Shown: positions 1-11,777, counted from the first letter of the stretch. The stretch: 64,000 bases of DNA from Platanthera guangdongensis (GCA_039583875.1 CM077166.1:86178564-86242563); one strand, 5' to 3'. Program-made: numbers and translations. Notes: generated by a model not told the origin, from the letters alone.

Positions 1-67
1 ATCAAACGGGGGTGGCACCATTGTTGAATGACTTCGTAGTTGAGGATCGTGGCAAACTGATACCATT
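1..67 (-). other. Element A: primer-binding site and leader next to its 5' LTR
   Basis: Read on the minus strand, the LTR end is followed after two bases by TGGTATCAG, the usual start of a primer site for initiator methionine tRNA, then by an ATG at about 19-21 that may open gag. The rest of the element lies beyond the left edge of the window, so this identifies the 68-3309 repeat as a 5' LTR and not a solo LTR. Confidence 0.75.
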
Positions 68-1859
68 TGTAAGACCCCCCCTCCCCGGATCCCAAAACAC
101 GGCACGAAGGGGGAGTCTTATGCCCGGAACAGTCGCCTTGTGGTAGCATTAGCACACGGGCTAACCTGTACCACAAGACGCCTATTCCGCCGGCTACAAC
201 AATATCAATATATCATGCCAATCCAACCAAATAAATAAACAAGAGAAGTCAAATCCACACTATGTAATATATAATGTCCAAAACATCAATAATGAGAAGC
301 TAAAACATGCTTCTACAATATATCAGAGTACAGCTAATCATTGCCCAAACGGGCTACATCAGAGTAAGCAAAACACTAACATCTGTAACAGACGGTATCG
401 ACGGTACCGTCACATCAGGCCCTGTCGTCCTGGCCTGGCTGTCCTGCGGCGTAGTCTGCGGCTGCTCTACCTGCGGCGTGACCTCCTAAAAAGGAAGACG
501 TAGCAACCGTTAGTCGAAACGACTAAGTGGTTTCACATCCGCTCCCCCGGCGACTCCTCGGCACCGGGCGGAGAAAAGGAACAGTAGTATAGTATATAAC
601 AAGTAAGCAAGTAAAGGAAGTACAAGCAAGTGGCAGTAGTGTAAGAGTAACAGCATCATAGTCAGCATATATGAAAGAGCTACACAAAACTAGCAAGTAT
701 AAGTATCAGCAGGAAAGTAACTTAACTTATAAGGATGCTCATACAAACTTATAAGTTATGGATCGGGTTACATAAAAGTAACTCATCGTATAGGAGTGCC
801 CATACAAACTTATACGATGAGGATCTTGTTGTGCAATGTATGAAATGCTATGAATGCTATGCAATGACTCACCCATGCAATTGCTATGTCGACACAGACT
901 GTAGTTCCCACTTTTCGAGCAGGTAGCTAACCTCTCAGGCATCAGCCGCCGTGGCCAGGCGGTGACAGTAGAACGGGCACTTCTACTACTAGGCGGGTAT
1001 CACACTACTTCACCTAGGCCTTCGTACGCCTCAACGCTAAGAACACAACAGCGGAGCCCATGCGTACTATGGCCCAGCGGGGTCTTGGGTAGATGTGCAC
1101 CAAGAACACAGTCCGAACTGGCCTTGCGTGACCCGGAAGGGGCCTCGGAAGAAAGCACGAGGACACAACCCAACCGTTCACATGGCCGGAGGGGCCTCGG
1201 GACGTGAACACCGAGGACACAGCCCAAACCGACCAAGTCTAACTGCCAACTCCCGTCGGTGTGACGACTGGCGAGCCCGTAGACCTGCCACACTATCCTT
1301 AACCCAGGATTACGACACCGCGTGTCGACTCACACCACATGCAAATTCCTCATCAACATATCATGGAAGGGGCCTCGGAAGTAAATACGAGGACACAGCC
1401 CAACCATCCATCCATACCTTACCTCAACACAACCAAAACAAGTGGCGGTCAACCCCGCACTTACATCCCTTCATAATACTACCCGTAGGGAGACGACGCT
1501 CTAAGTATTGGACTAACGAATTTCATTTCACCAATCAACATACACATGGCCATAGTTTAATCTGCTACATGTCATTCCATATGAACTCTACATAAGACTT
1601 ATATGATGCGCATATGTTATAATCTATCAACATCTTATCAATTCGATTCGATTAAACATAAAGGGAACCATCCAAACCTCAAGACATCTTGCAATAAGAA
1701 ATCAGTTGTATGCGTTCCAAATAATAAACACCATCATTCACAGTTCTTCGGTGATTAGCACAAATTATTTAATCTTGACAGAATTCCACCGACTCTAATT
1801 GCACTTTATATAAAACCAGAATTCTAAGTGTATCACTAATCTGGACAGCAACTTCGACC

Positions 1860-2236
1860 GGAGATTCCCGAAGCTACAGGAATCCGGTGTAGGCGTGTAA
1901 CCCCTCGTTGGAAAGAGCTTTTCATGATCTACAACTTTCATATTCAGGTCACAACCCAGATCTGACAATAACGTACTCGAAATCGGCTTCGAAGTTCGCT
2001 GCGCACAGAACACGATTTCTGTGTACAGGAAATTGCCGGACAGCAAACTCGATTAGGTTTTCCCGGGGCCACAGACATCACCTGAAGTCATGCAACCACT
2101 CGTTGGAAAGGTATTTCCAAGGGCTACAACTTTCGTGTTTAGCGAAAAGCCCAGATCTGCCCCTATCCTACATGAAAAGGCATAGAAGATCGCTGCGCGC
2201 AGAATACAGATTCTGCGCGCATCTTAAAGGAAAATG
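1860..2236. repeat. Imperfect tandem duplication inside the element A LTR
   Basis: Two units of roughly 190 bp follow one another at about 1860-2040 and 2050-2230. Each has a purine-rich start, the words CTCGTTGGAAAG and CTACAACTTTC, an AGATCTG block, and a GCTGCGC...CAGA segment at the end. A similar CTACAACTTTCATG block lies in element E near 32868 in the opposite orientation relative to its LTR, so this segment is shared between families. Confidence 0.65.
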
Positions 2237-2712
2237 AACGGCATCGGTTCGTCTTCCTCCTCAAGGCGATCGTCCCTAAATTTTCCAGAAATATTCTCCT
2301 CCCTTAATTCAACCTCAAAGGCCATAAACTCCTCACGAGACCATCCACCCATCGTCATATTGAAGAAAAGGGGAAGGGTTGAAGAGATCTAAAGTCTAGA
2401 ACACAAGTTCTAACATGGCCTAACCTAGAGATCTTCTCCTCTCCATCAAGACTCTCTTGAGTCGATGTCTCTCCTAAGGCATAACTATAGATCTAGCACC
2501 AAGGGAGAGGGTAGGAAACTCACATTGGCTCCAGCGGTACCACCATTTCTAGCCATGGATCTCGTAGTTCTCCTTGGCGGCATCTTCTCTTTCGCGGCGA
2601 TGGCGGAACTCCTCCGGTAGAACTTGCTCCAGCGGTTTTCCTCTCACCAGGAGTTCTCACAGGAAATAGGGGAAGGAAATGTGAATGAAAAACGGCTAGG
2701 GTTTCTCTGCCC

Positions 2713-2720
2713 CTTATATG
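2713..2720 (-). promoter_or_regulatory. TATA box of the element A LTR
   Basis: CATATAAGG on the minus strand sits immediately downstream, in LTR orientation, of the palindrome array, which is where a U3 promoter is expected. Called by position and motif only. Confidence 0.5.
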
Positions 2721-2727
2721 CAAAATG

Positions 2728-3180
2728 TGACACGGGTAGGGACACGGCCGTGTCCTTACCCGTGTCCTGCCTGGCAAAACTGCAACGACAGTTTCCATGT
2801 CGGTTCAGTGTTTGACACGGGTCGGGACACGCCCGTGTCCCAACCCGTGTTCACATGACACGGCCGTGTGCCTGGCCGTGTCATTGGCCGTGTGCATCTT
2901 CAGTTACATCTCGACACTTCTCGTCGAGCTCAACCCGACGCACACGGGTAGGGACACGCCCGTGTCACTACCCGTGTCACTTAGTGTCGACCCCGCTCGA
3001 CGATCTCGACACGGCTCGTCGAGATCATCTCGACGCACACGGGTAGGGACACGGCCGTGTCACTACCCGTGTCACTTGATCTCGACGACTCTCGACGATT
3101 CTCGACGATCTCGACACGGCTCGTCGAGATCATCTGGACGCACACGGGTAGGGACACGGCCGTGTCTCTACCCGTGTCAC
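2728..3180. repeat. Palindrome array in U3 of element A (ACACGGCCGTGT type)
   Basis: Repeated GACACGGGTAGG / GACACGGCCGTGTC / CCTACCCGTGTC blocks alternate with TCGACGA and TCGTCGAGAT blocks. The core ACACGGCCGTGT is a perfect palindrome and each larger block is an inverted repeat of GACACGGGTAG arms. The longest regular unit (about 2940-3180) repeats three times at roughly 100-bp spacing. Confidence 0.85.
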
Positions 3181-3309
3181 TTCTCTCTGCACTGATTTCT
3201 CCCCTTCTCCACAAGTGCAGCCCAATTCCCTGCACTTCTCAGGACTCGAGTCAACCCTCCTGACTCAAAACACACACACTAGGGGCCTAGAGCGATTCGG
3301 GACGTTACA

Positions 3310-5230
3310 ATGCGGGCTTTTATCGACGTTTCATTCAAGACTTTTCAAAAATAACAAAGCCGCTAACTCACCTCTTGGAAAAGGAATCACGTTTCATCTT
3401 TAGTAGCGAATGCGAGTCCGCCTTTAATTTGATAAAACAAAACTTATCTCTTCACCAATTTTAGTGGCCCCTAATTGGTCCCTTCCGTTCGAAATAATGT
3501 GCGACGCTAGTGATATTGCCCTAGGTGCCGTTCTTGGCCAACGCGTAGAAAAACATTTTCATCCTATTTATTACGCTAGCAAGACGCTCACTTCCGCACA
3601 AGTAAATTACACAACAACGGAAAAGGAACTCTTAGCCGTCGTTTTCGCTTTTGATAAGTTTCGCTCGTATATAACGCTATCTAAAGTTATCGTTTTTACC
3701 GATCACTCCGCGCTTAAATATTTATTAGCTAAAAATGATGCGAAGCCCCGCCTTCTTCGATGGATTCTCCTCCTACAAGAGTTTGATTTGGAGATCCGAG
3801 ATAAGCGGGGAGCGGAAAATCTTGCGGCGGACCACCTCTCCCGTTTAGAAAATCCGGGTGCGGAAGCGCTCGTCGAATCTGAAATAAATGACAGATTCCC
3901 CCAGGAACGCCTTCTTGCCATTAATAAATCTTCGTCATCTTTGCCTTGGTTCGCAGACTTTGCAAATTTCTTAGTAGCGCGGGTCCTTCCAAAAGAGTTT
4001 TCCAGTCATCAAAAGAAGAAATTCTTTTCTGAATTGAAAAATTTCTTTTGGGAGGACCCATTTCTTTTTCGTATCTGCGCGGACCAAGCGGTCCGAAGAT
4101 GCGTTGCGGGTGTGGAGTGCTTACAAATTCTTAAGCACTGCCACGAGGGTCCAGCAGGTGGGCATTATCAAGCCAACCGGACCGCTCGGAAGGCGCTAGA
4201 GGCGGGCTACTTTTGGCCCACTCTCTTCAAAGACGCGCATAATTTTGTGCGCGCATGCGATAGCTGTCAGCGGTCGGGTAACATCTCTCGTCGCGACGAG
4301 ATGCCCTAAAATATGTTCTTAGAGTGCGAAGTCTTCGATTTATGGGGCATAGATTTTGTTGGCCCCCTACCTCCATCTTTCAAAAATATGTATATTTTAG
4401 TGGCGGTCGACTACGTATCAAGGTGGGCGGAAGCGCAAGCTATCCCCACCAACGATGCGCGAGTCGTCGTTACATTTCTTAAAAAATTATTTTCTCGCTT
4501 CGGCACGCCTCGCGCAATTGTTAGTGATAGGGGAACACATTTCTGTAACGCTCTTATGGCTAAGACGTTAGCTAAATACGGAGTCACGCACAAGCTTGCC
4601 ACCCCCTACCACCCGCAAACAAGTGGCCAAGTCGAGGTAGTAAATCGAGAGATTAAGCGAATTTTAGAAAAAACCGTTTCACTAAATAGGAAAGATTGGT
4701 TCGTTAAACTTGACGATGCGTTGTGGGCGTATCGGACGGCATACAAAACCGCTATTGGATGTACGCCGTTCCGGTTAGTCTACGGCAAAGCGTGTCATTT
4801 ACCCGTAGAATTAGAACATCGCGCACTTTGAGCTTTAAAACTCTTAAACCTCGACTCCAACTTAGCCGCTCAGAATAGAAAACTGCAACTAAACGAGCTG
4901 GATGAATGGCGTGCGAACGCTTACGAGAGCAATAAATTCTATAAGGAGCGCTCTAAGTTATATCACGATCGACATTTAAAGTCCCCAAAAATATTTTCTC
5001 CGGGCGATCTTGTCCTTCTTTATAATTCACGCCTTAAGCTTTTTCCGGGTAAACTAAAATCTAGATGGTCCGGTCCCTTCTTAGTTGAAGAAGTCTTTCC
5101 ATATGGGACCGTACTCGTCTCCCACCCGGAAAGAGGTTCGTTTAAAGTAAACGGTCATCGGCTTAAGTTATACATCGCGGGCGACCCAGTGATCGAGCAT
5201 TACGAAACCATAACCCTCCTAGATTTATAA
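3310..5230 (+). pseudogene. Element B: 3' part of pol (RT tail, RNase H, integrase), Athila/Tat-type Ty3/gypsy
   Basis: The fragment opens in mid-RT with AGFYRRFIQDFSK, where element A interrupts it. A one-base frameshift near 3450 is followed by RNase H ([31 protein letters not shown]), then an integrase HHCC zinc finger ending CDSCQRSG near 4260-4275, and the DDE core: DFVGP (about 4350), SDRG (about 4525) and the Glu of GQVEVVNRE (about 4630). The C-terminal part carries KLKSRWSGPF. Besides the frameshift there are two in-frame stops, TAA at 4307-4309 (where CAA is expected) and TGA at 4829-4831 (where TGG is expected). The frame is otherwise open to TAA at 5228-5230. Non-functional as it stands. 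The lineage is inferred from protein wording and the LTR type. Confidence 0.9.
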
Positions 5231-5456
5231 ATCCGCCAAAATAAGTCAAGCTACACGACTATAAACAAAGCGCTCCTGGGAGGCACCCCTCGCTTATCTT
5301 TTTCGCCCTTTCCTCATTACCTTTGCTACTTTTTCTAATAAACGCAGGGTTTCTGATCGGCCTCCCCCTACGCGTTTCAGGGAAGCTTCTACCCCCCTTC
5401 CCTTTCTTGTCTTTGTACATATTGTCTTTCCTTTCTGTTCCGCATACTTACGATAC

Positions 5457-5495
5457 AACATTGGGGACAATGTTGGGCTTAAGTATGGGGGTATT
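5457..5495 (+). promoter_or_regulatory. Element B: conserved palindrome and internal polypurine-like tract
   Basis: AACATTG-GGGA-CAATGTT (5457-5474) is a 7-bp-arm palindrome, followed 6 bp later by AAGTATGGGGGTATT (5481-5495). The second word is identical to the true polypurine tract at 7206-7220. Element M has the same pair, in its own orientation, at 59941-59976. This could be a second plus-strand priming site. Confidence 0.55.
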
Positions 5496-5569
5496 TTCGT
5501 GCTTTACTTTCTGCACTTCAATTTTTCTGCATTTCAAAAATACAAAAAAATACATATATAAACAAAACA

Positions 5570-6035
5570 AAAAAATTTAAAAAATCTTAAAATGAAAAAA
5601 ATTTTAAATGAAAAATCCAAAAAAAATTTTCTTTTTGTTTTCGTTGAACTCTCTTTCTTTTTTCCAAAAACTGAAAAAACAAAACAAAAAAAGTTTTTTT
5701 TATTTATTTTCACTTTGTATATATTTTTTCTTTTTTCTCTCTCACCCTTCCTCATTCTTATACAAACCTTTTTCTTTTTCTCCCTTATTTTGTACATATT
5801 ATAAAAAAATTAAAAAACATCTTAAAATGAAAAAAATTTTAAATGAAAAATCCAAAAAAAAATTTTTTTGTTTTCGTTGAACTCTCTTTCTTTTTTCCAA
5901 AAACTGAAAAAAACAAAACAAAAAAAGTTTTTTTTATTTAGTTTCACTTTGTATATATTTTTTCTTTTTTCTCTCTCACCCTTCCTCATTCTTGTACAAA
6001 CCTTTTTCTTTTTCTCCCTTATTTTGTACATATTA
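5570..6035. repeat. Tandem duplication in the element B spacer
   Basis: A block of about 240 bp runs from a run of A through ATGAAAAAAATTTTAAATG, the TCGTTGAACTC word and CACCCTTCCTCATTCTT, to TTTTGTACATATTAT. It occurs at about 5580-5803 and again at about 5820-6036 with few differences, so the duplication is young compared with the element. Confidence 0.85.
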
Positions 6036-7179
6036 TGAAAATTCCTTTAAAAAATAATAATAATAATAAAAAAAAGATAATAAATGAAATTTCAAAAAAA
6101 AATTGAGAAAAACAAAAATACAAAAAAAAAGATAATAAATGAAAAACTATAAAAATCAAAAAAAATGTTTTGAAATAAATAAATTAAATATTTCATACTT
6201 AACTTTTCTGCTATCCAAAAATTCAGTTTTGAGTTTATTTATATGCGAATTTGATTAATTCTTTGTTCACTACCCGTTTATTAATTATTGATTGAAAAAT
6301 TTAAATAGCCGGGGTTAAGTTTTAAAGAATTTTTTATGCTTTGTTAAACTAGCGAACTCGTTTTAGGCACTACTTCTAATTTTTCATTAATAGGAGCACG
6401 TATATTATGTTAGGAAATAACGACTATAGAATTCAATTATACTTACTTTTAGCTTTCTGAAACATTGGAACGTACAAATTATTAAGGTTGCTCTCAAAAA
6501 TTTTTAAGATTAAAACTCTAGTTTTCCTTTCTCCCCTAACCTTATCATGACCTACTCGGCATGATAAAAAATTTTCTATCCTTAAAAGATCCTATGTCAA
6601 TGGGAATAAGATTTCGTTCCGTAAACATAGGCACCCAATAATTTAAAAAGATTATATATGGAGTAAGAGGATAAAATTCATTACTCCTACAAATATACAT
6701 TGGGTTAATTTTATTCTTATGAAGTTGAAAAACAAAAATCATATTAGGAAAATAAGATTTCATTTTCCTAATAATCCAAAAAAAAAAATGGAGGTTCGAG
6801 AAAAAATTACCTCACCTCAAATATCAAAACCCTCTTCATAAACCCACTACCCCCTTAGCCAATTACACGATTCTAGAATTAATTCAAAAATCTTTTTGAG
6901 AGCATAATTAGTAAATTGTATTATTTCCGGTAGCACTTGTATAAGCTAGAGTTCTTATAATTCCAAACTATTTTCGTTAATCTAACCATTACAAATGTTG
7001 CCTTCTATTTGATTACATCAAGAAGTCTTTTGGCCAAAACTTTTGCGCTATTTAAATCATCTACATAATTTTAGGACTTAACTCTTACACCCCGTATATT
7101 TATTTCGATCTCTCTTATAATTGATTAAGCGATAGCCAAAACTTAGAGTTTTTTTTATTCCTTATAGATTCACCTCAAA

Positions 7180-7220
7180 CTTTTGCTCTGGAATAGCAAA
7201 AGCCTAAGTATGGGGGTATT
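7180..7220 (+). promoter_or_regulatory. Element B: hairpin and polypurine tract before the 3' LTR
   Basis: CTTTTGCT, a 7-base loop, then AGCAAAAG form an 8-bp hairpin at 7180-7202. AAGTATGGGGGTATT (7206-7220) follows directly and abuts the TGATG start of the LTR. The same hairpin geometry and tract precede the 3' LTR of element M. Confidence 0.75.
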
Positions 7221-7389
7221 TGATGAACTGTAAATATACGTATTTTTATGCACATTAATTTAGTCATTTTCATTTATTTTCGTCGTTTTTACTTATTTTT
7301 GTTCAATAAAATGTTCTTATTCTTGTAAATTTGCTTCTAACTTGTTTTATTTTATTTTGCAGAAAAATTCCAAAATCTGCCAAAATTTG

Positions 7390-7950
7390 GGAAGTACACG
7401 CCCGTGACACATTGGTCACGCCCGTGACCGGGCCGTGACTGCGCATTTCCCGTGAAATCGGAAAATTTGTGAAGTAAAAGCTCGACACGCCTAGCGACAC
7501 GCCCGTGTCACCCGATACGGGGCGTGACCCAAGCCCGTGTCCTCTCCTCTCGACGAATTCAACTCGACGATCGTCGAGTGTCGACACCAACAGTCACGCC
7601 CAGTGTCACGCCCGTGACCTGGGGCGTGACTCAATTTCCGCTCGACGATTTCGACTCGACACTTTCCGCTCGACACTCGTCGAGTGTCGACACCAACTGA
7701 CACGCCCAGCGTCACGCCCGTGACCTGGGGCGTGACCTTTCCAGCTGGCCCGACAAGATGCTGACAAAGACTTTCGACGCAACCCGCGCCCGGTTCTACC
7801 TCCCCGACACGCCCAGCGTCACGCCCGTGACTTGGGGCGTGACTGCTGCGAACTCAGCCCGAAGTCAACTTTCCTGTCCAATCGCAAGCCGCCTTCATGA
7901 ATAGTACTGTCACGCCCCCCCTACACGCCCGTGACCGAGGGCGTGTACTT
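7390..7950. repeat. Palindrome array in U3 of element B (TCACGCCCGTGAC type)
   Basis: Many copies of GTCACGCCCGTGAC and GACACGCCCGTGTC, often followed by a GGGGCGTGAC block that pairs with a GTCACGCC block, mixed with CTCGACGA and GTGTCGACACCAA words. It ends just upstream of the TATA box at 7964. Confidence 0.85.
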
Positions 7951-7963
7951 AGAAATTTTTTCC

Positions 7964-7971
7964 TATAAATA
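7964..7971 (+). promoter_or_regulatory. TATA box of the element B LTR
   Basis: TATAAATA in the context TCCTATAAATAGCCC, a strong plant-type TATA box, lies about 740 bp into the LTR directly after the palindrome array. Transcription would start near 8000. Confidence 0.7.
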
Positions 7972-8734
7972 GCCCAGTTCTGTAAGGTCCAAGGGTTCAG
8001 ATTTTTGGGCCAATTTAGTGTCTTTTTGTGGGCTGCATCCGTGATTTCTAAGGCTATGTAAGGAGATTTCTCCCTTTTTTATTTCAATTCTTGTTTTGCT
8101 TTAGCTTTAGCCCTTTGTAATAGCTTGTAATAGTTTCATTTTAATCAATAAAATGTTAAATTTTCTCTTCATATATGGCTTTGGAATGAACACTTGTGCC
8201 CACTTTCCTTCTCCTTTTTATTCTTAGTTTCATCTTTGTTCTTCATTTATGAAAAGTGTGTGTGTGTGTATGAGTGTAACATGCTTACTTTACATGTTTT
8301 TTTTACTTGTTTTCATGCTTAGGGATGATAGGTTTTCCTCTTTACATGCCTTTAATTTTTCTCAAGTTAGGTTTTGTTTGAAATTTATGAAATGATGAAT
8401 TAGGTTTTTCTTTTTTTCTTGTCTTCTTTTAATTTCTTCAACATCTTCACTCTTATGAATGTGTAAAAGAGTTACTAAAGTTTCTTTTGTTTTTTTTACT
8501 TAGCTTTATTTTAGGATGAAAACCTTTTTTTCTTCTTTCTCTTTTATTTCAACTTTTTTAGCTCTTTTATGAAATCCTAGGAATGAAAATGTTGAAATTT
8601 TTATTTTCCAAAAACTTTGGTTTTTAATTTGTTTTGAAAAACTTTTGTCTTCTAAAATTGTAATTTCTTATTTTTATTTGTTTTTGGCAAAACCTATGCT
8701 TGAAAAAGTAAAAGTTTTAATTTTTAGGTAACTT

Positions 8735-8925
8735 TGATTTTTCATGTTGTGTGTGTGAGTGTAGGTGTATAATTTTTAATGCTTTGTTCAAATCATGTAG
8801 AGTGTGTGAGTGTAGGTGTTAAATTTTAATGCTTTCTTTTAATGCTTTCCTTTTATGCTTTGATTCAAATTATGTAGAGTGTGTGAGTGTAGGTGTTAAA
8901 TTTTATTGCTTTCTTGAATTTCTTA
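8735..8925. repeat. Short imperfect tandem repeats with GTGTGTGAGTGTAGGTGT
   Basis: Three to four copies of a unit with GTGTGTGAGTGTAGGTGT followed by a TTAAATTTTAATGC-like stretch, within the element B LTR. No coding meaning is seen. Confidence 0.7.
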
Positions 8926-8954
8926 TGGAGTGTGTGTGTTTGTGTGCATTTATT

Positions 8955-9305
8955 TCCGCCTACTCGTTAAGAGTTAAATGGCTCATCGTTTTCATTTTCA
9001 GTCCTACTCGTTCGAGTAGGACTTATAATTTTTCTTTCTTTATTTTTCCGCCTACTCACTTGAGTTTAAATGGCCGGACTTTATTTCCCGCCTACTCGTT
9101 TGAGTAGGATTTGTAATTTTTCTTTCTTTATTTTTCCGCCTACTCACTTAAGTTAAATGGCCGGACTTTATAGCCATGTAATCGCATTTATTTTCTCTTA
9201 CTCATTTGAGTAGGACTCGCTTTCATTTCAGTCCTACTCGTTTGAGTAGGACTTGCAATTTTCAGCTTTTATTTACCGCCCCCACTCGTTTGAGTGGGAC
9301 TCGCA
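8955..9305. repeat. Second palindrome array in element B LTR (CCTACTC-GTTT-GAGTAGG)
   Basis: At least six copies of a hairpin with 7-bp arms CCTACTC and GAGTAGG around a 4-base loop, separated by T-rich spacers with AAATGGCCGGACTTTAT. It lies downstream of the TATA box, so in R/U5. The CTACTCG core also appears in the array of element E. Confidence 0.8.
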
Positions 9306-10285
9306 AATTTGAAATATGCAATTTTCTTTTATGTGTAACTTAGTTTCTGTCTAATTTATAATTTGGAGTGTGCGTGAGTTCTCGTTTTAGTTAACTTTTT
9401 AGCTTTCTAAATGTTGTTATTTTTCTTGTGTCCCTTTCTTATAAACGTTTAGTGTTTAATTTCGAACTCGCGCCTCACTAAATTATAAGCCGTCCCCATA
9501 CCGATGTGTGGCTAATCGCTATTAGCCTCGGCATCGAAGAGCATTGGGACATTTGAAATGATTTATAATAATTAAAGCTCTTTATTTTCATTTTAATTTA
9601 AGCACTTAGGGTTTACCCCGGGTTTACGACGCGTAGGACCACATAATTGATGTGTGGGCCCTATTTCCGTAGTCCATATGCTAGCTAGCCGAGAGGCCGT
9701 GCATATGGACCGATCACCCCTGGGTAAATAGAGTTGCGTGCATACCCTCGAGAGAGGACTAGCGTAATTCTACCGGATTGGGTTCCCCACCCAATAGCGG
9801 GGTTCTTAGCGTAAAGCGGGCATTAAGAGGAATCCTTCGTCGGACTAACGTTCGGTCGAATAGTCTTAACGTTCAGGTGAGCAATATTCCTAGAGATAAG
9901 TGCGCTCACATCTGTGGAACCTCCACGGCCAAGTTGCCTTATTATTAATTTGAAAACTAAGTCCTATAATTATTAAAAATTATTTTAGTCTTAATCCGAT
10001 TCGATGCCGAGCGTTAACCCTTCATCGAATATTTTCTAAATCGTTTTTTCGCTCCTTTGCTTTTCCGTCTTTTATTAAGTAAAAAAAATCCACCTTACTT
10101 TCAGTAAAATAATAGTCCTCCCGGAGGAGTAAGAATAGTCAACACGACCCCGAGAACAATACGACCTCGGTATTCCCCCGAATATCGAGTACTACTTACG
10201 ATAGGTGCACTTGCCTACCCGAGCGAGCCCGCGGCGATCGACTCACCGAACCAACCACAGTAAGAGTCTGTTCGCGGGCCCATCA

Positions 10286-11777
10286 CTGGACGCCCCGGAA
10301 TCGCATAATGCTGGAGTTTAGATGTTATTGATTTTACAATTAATGACAAGTTCGTTGCAGTTTCCCGAAGTGTCCTCCCCAAGGCGCTTTCCTTGTTCAT
10401 GGTGGTTCTTTTCGGTGTTGCTCGGTAAGGTGCCTTGGGTGCGCTCGGAAACCACTTGACCCAATTGGCCCAATTGTGCCTCCAGTTTGCGCATTGAGGC
10501 GGCCTGATTTGTCATGTTTGTTTGGGAAATCTCAACGAACTTCTCGAACATCTCTTCCAAAGAATTTTTCTTAACGACGGGGGGCCCTTGGGAATAATTC
10601 GGTTGAGGCGGCCGCGGTTGGCTGCCGGAGGCATACGCATCATTTTGATGCTGCCCCGGTTGCCATCTTTGGCCCGATGTGTTAGGATTCCAAGAAAAGT
10701 TGGGGTAATTTCTCACCCCCGGGTTGTAAGTATTCCTGTAAGGCACTCCCCTGTTTTGATTGGCAACAAAATTAACTGACTCATTCAGAAAGAAAGATTC
10801 ATCTGGTACCTCAACTCCTAAGCATTCGAAGCTGTGATGATCGGTGCTTCCGCACCCTTAACATGAGCTTGCCATCACTGGGGCGGCAGGAGCAGGCTTG
10901 GGGATATCCAAGGCAAACACTCCACTGGTGCTTCGTGGGATGTTTCTTCCAGCGTTCCAGTAAGCACTGTTGGTGGCGGTGTCTTGTAAGACTTTCAGAG
11001 CATCATCTGGAGCAAGATTCATGATGGTTCCTCCGGAGGCAGCATCGATCATGGCTAGATGGTGGGGATCAATAGCGAAGTAGAAACTTTCGACGAGGTT
11101 CCATGTTTGAAATCCATGATTAGGGCACTTCCTCAGCAGCTCGTTAAAACGCTCCCAAACTTCGTCTAAACTTTCTTGTTCGGCTTGCCGGAAGTTGGCT
11201 ATTGCGCGCCTCATGCTCACGATCCGATCCACCGGATGGAACTTAGCTAGGAATTTTGTGGTCAAAGCCTCCCAAGTGGGGGCTGTTCCAGGTGGGAGGG
11301 AGTGAAGCCATGTCTTGGCTTTGTCCCTTAATGAAAAAGGGAAGAGGCGGAGCTTGACTGTTTCGTCTGGGATTCCAGCGTAGCGGAACGTGGCGCAGAT
11401 TTCGGAGAATTCTGTAAGGTGAAGATGGGCGTCTTCAATGGCCATTCCGGAGACTGAGCGTTCTTCCGAATGATATTCAGAATAGCTGGTTTAATCTCGA
11501 ACTGTGGATTGGTGATAGCAGGTCCGAAACCGGGGTATATCCTCCCGACTGTAGGTGTAGTATAATCCCTCATGGTGCGGACTTGGGGAGGATTCACTTC
11601 ATTTTCGTCGTCATTTCTATCGACATGAGGTATCCTTCCAAATCTGTTGTCTGCATCAATATTCAGTTGGTCTCCCATTGGGGCAAAAATGATGGCTGCG
11701 GCGCATCTTCGTGCTAGGAGAGTATGTTCGATCTCTGGGTCGTAGGCGACAAAATCTCTTGTAGCCCGGCCTTGCAT
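10286..11777 (-). pseudogene. Element C: gag and start of protease, Athila-type Ty3/gypsy
   Basis: Gag runs leftward from an ATG at 11775-11777. The N-terminal part has PAITNPQFEIKPAILNII. After a frameshift near 11450 comes the capsid-like region (LHLTEFSEICATFRYAG; LRLFPFSLRDKAKTWL), the usual gag signature of Athila-type elements. A zinc knuckle of CX2CX4HX4C form follows at about 10815-10860 but has a stop codon between its first two cysteines. Then come PYRNTYNPGVRNYPNFSW and, after an in-frame TAA near 10315, the protease active-site word TPALCDSGASS. The gene breaks off there because element B is inserted; the rest of pol should lie off the left edge. Confidence 0.9.

Larger units (their letters stand above)
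68..3309 (-). mobile_element. Element A: long 5' LTR of a chromovirus-type Ty3/gypsy element
   Basis: On the minus strand the repeat begins TGTAACGTCCCG and ends GGTCTTACA, so it has TG...CA ends and the TGTAAC start typical of plant chromovirus LTRs. It is about 3.24 kb. Its right edge cuts the pol gene of element B in mid-codon, showing insertion there; the flank 3310-3314 (ATGCG) should recur beyond the left edge. U3 holds the palindrome array at 2728-3180, followed by a TATA box. The short open frames inside are chance translations of repeat sequence. Confidence 0.85.
5231..7179 (+). other. Element B: long AT-rich spacer between pol and 3' LTR
   Basis: About 1.95 kb with no supported gene. 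It contains long T- and A-rich runs whose open frames give only Lys/Phe-rich low-complexity peptides. It holds the internal palindrome plus polypurine word at 5457-5495 and a tandem duplication at about 5570-6035. Such spacers between integrase and LTR are usual in Athila/Tat-type elements, where some members carry an env-like ORF; I see none here. Confidence 0.6.
7221..10285 (+). mobile_element. Element B: 3' LTR (about 3.07 kb)
   Basis: Starts TGATGAACTG after the polypurine tract and ends GGGCCCATCA, so TGATG...CATCA ends mirror each other. Directly after the end lies the protease active-site sequence of element C on the other strand, so B is inserted there; CTGGA at 10286-10290 is the expected target duplication, its partner being off the left edge. 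Inside are a palindrome array (7390-7950), a TATA box, an AATAAA word near 8146, GTGTGAGTG repeats and a second palindrome array. The stretch 9310-10200 shows no gene or repeat that I recognise. Confidence 0.85.

Noticed and set aside
962..1595. Plus- and minus-strand open frames in the element A LTR
   Set aside because: They overlap each other in opposite strands within LTR sequence that is also found as a decayed copy at 57055-57230, without codon conservation.
5534..6031. Lys/Phe-rich open frames in the element B spacer
   Set aside because: Low-complexity A- and T-runs inside a tandem duplication; present on both strands.
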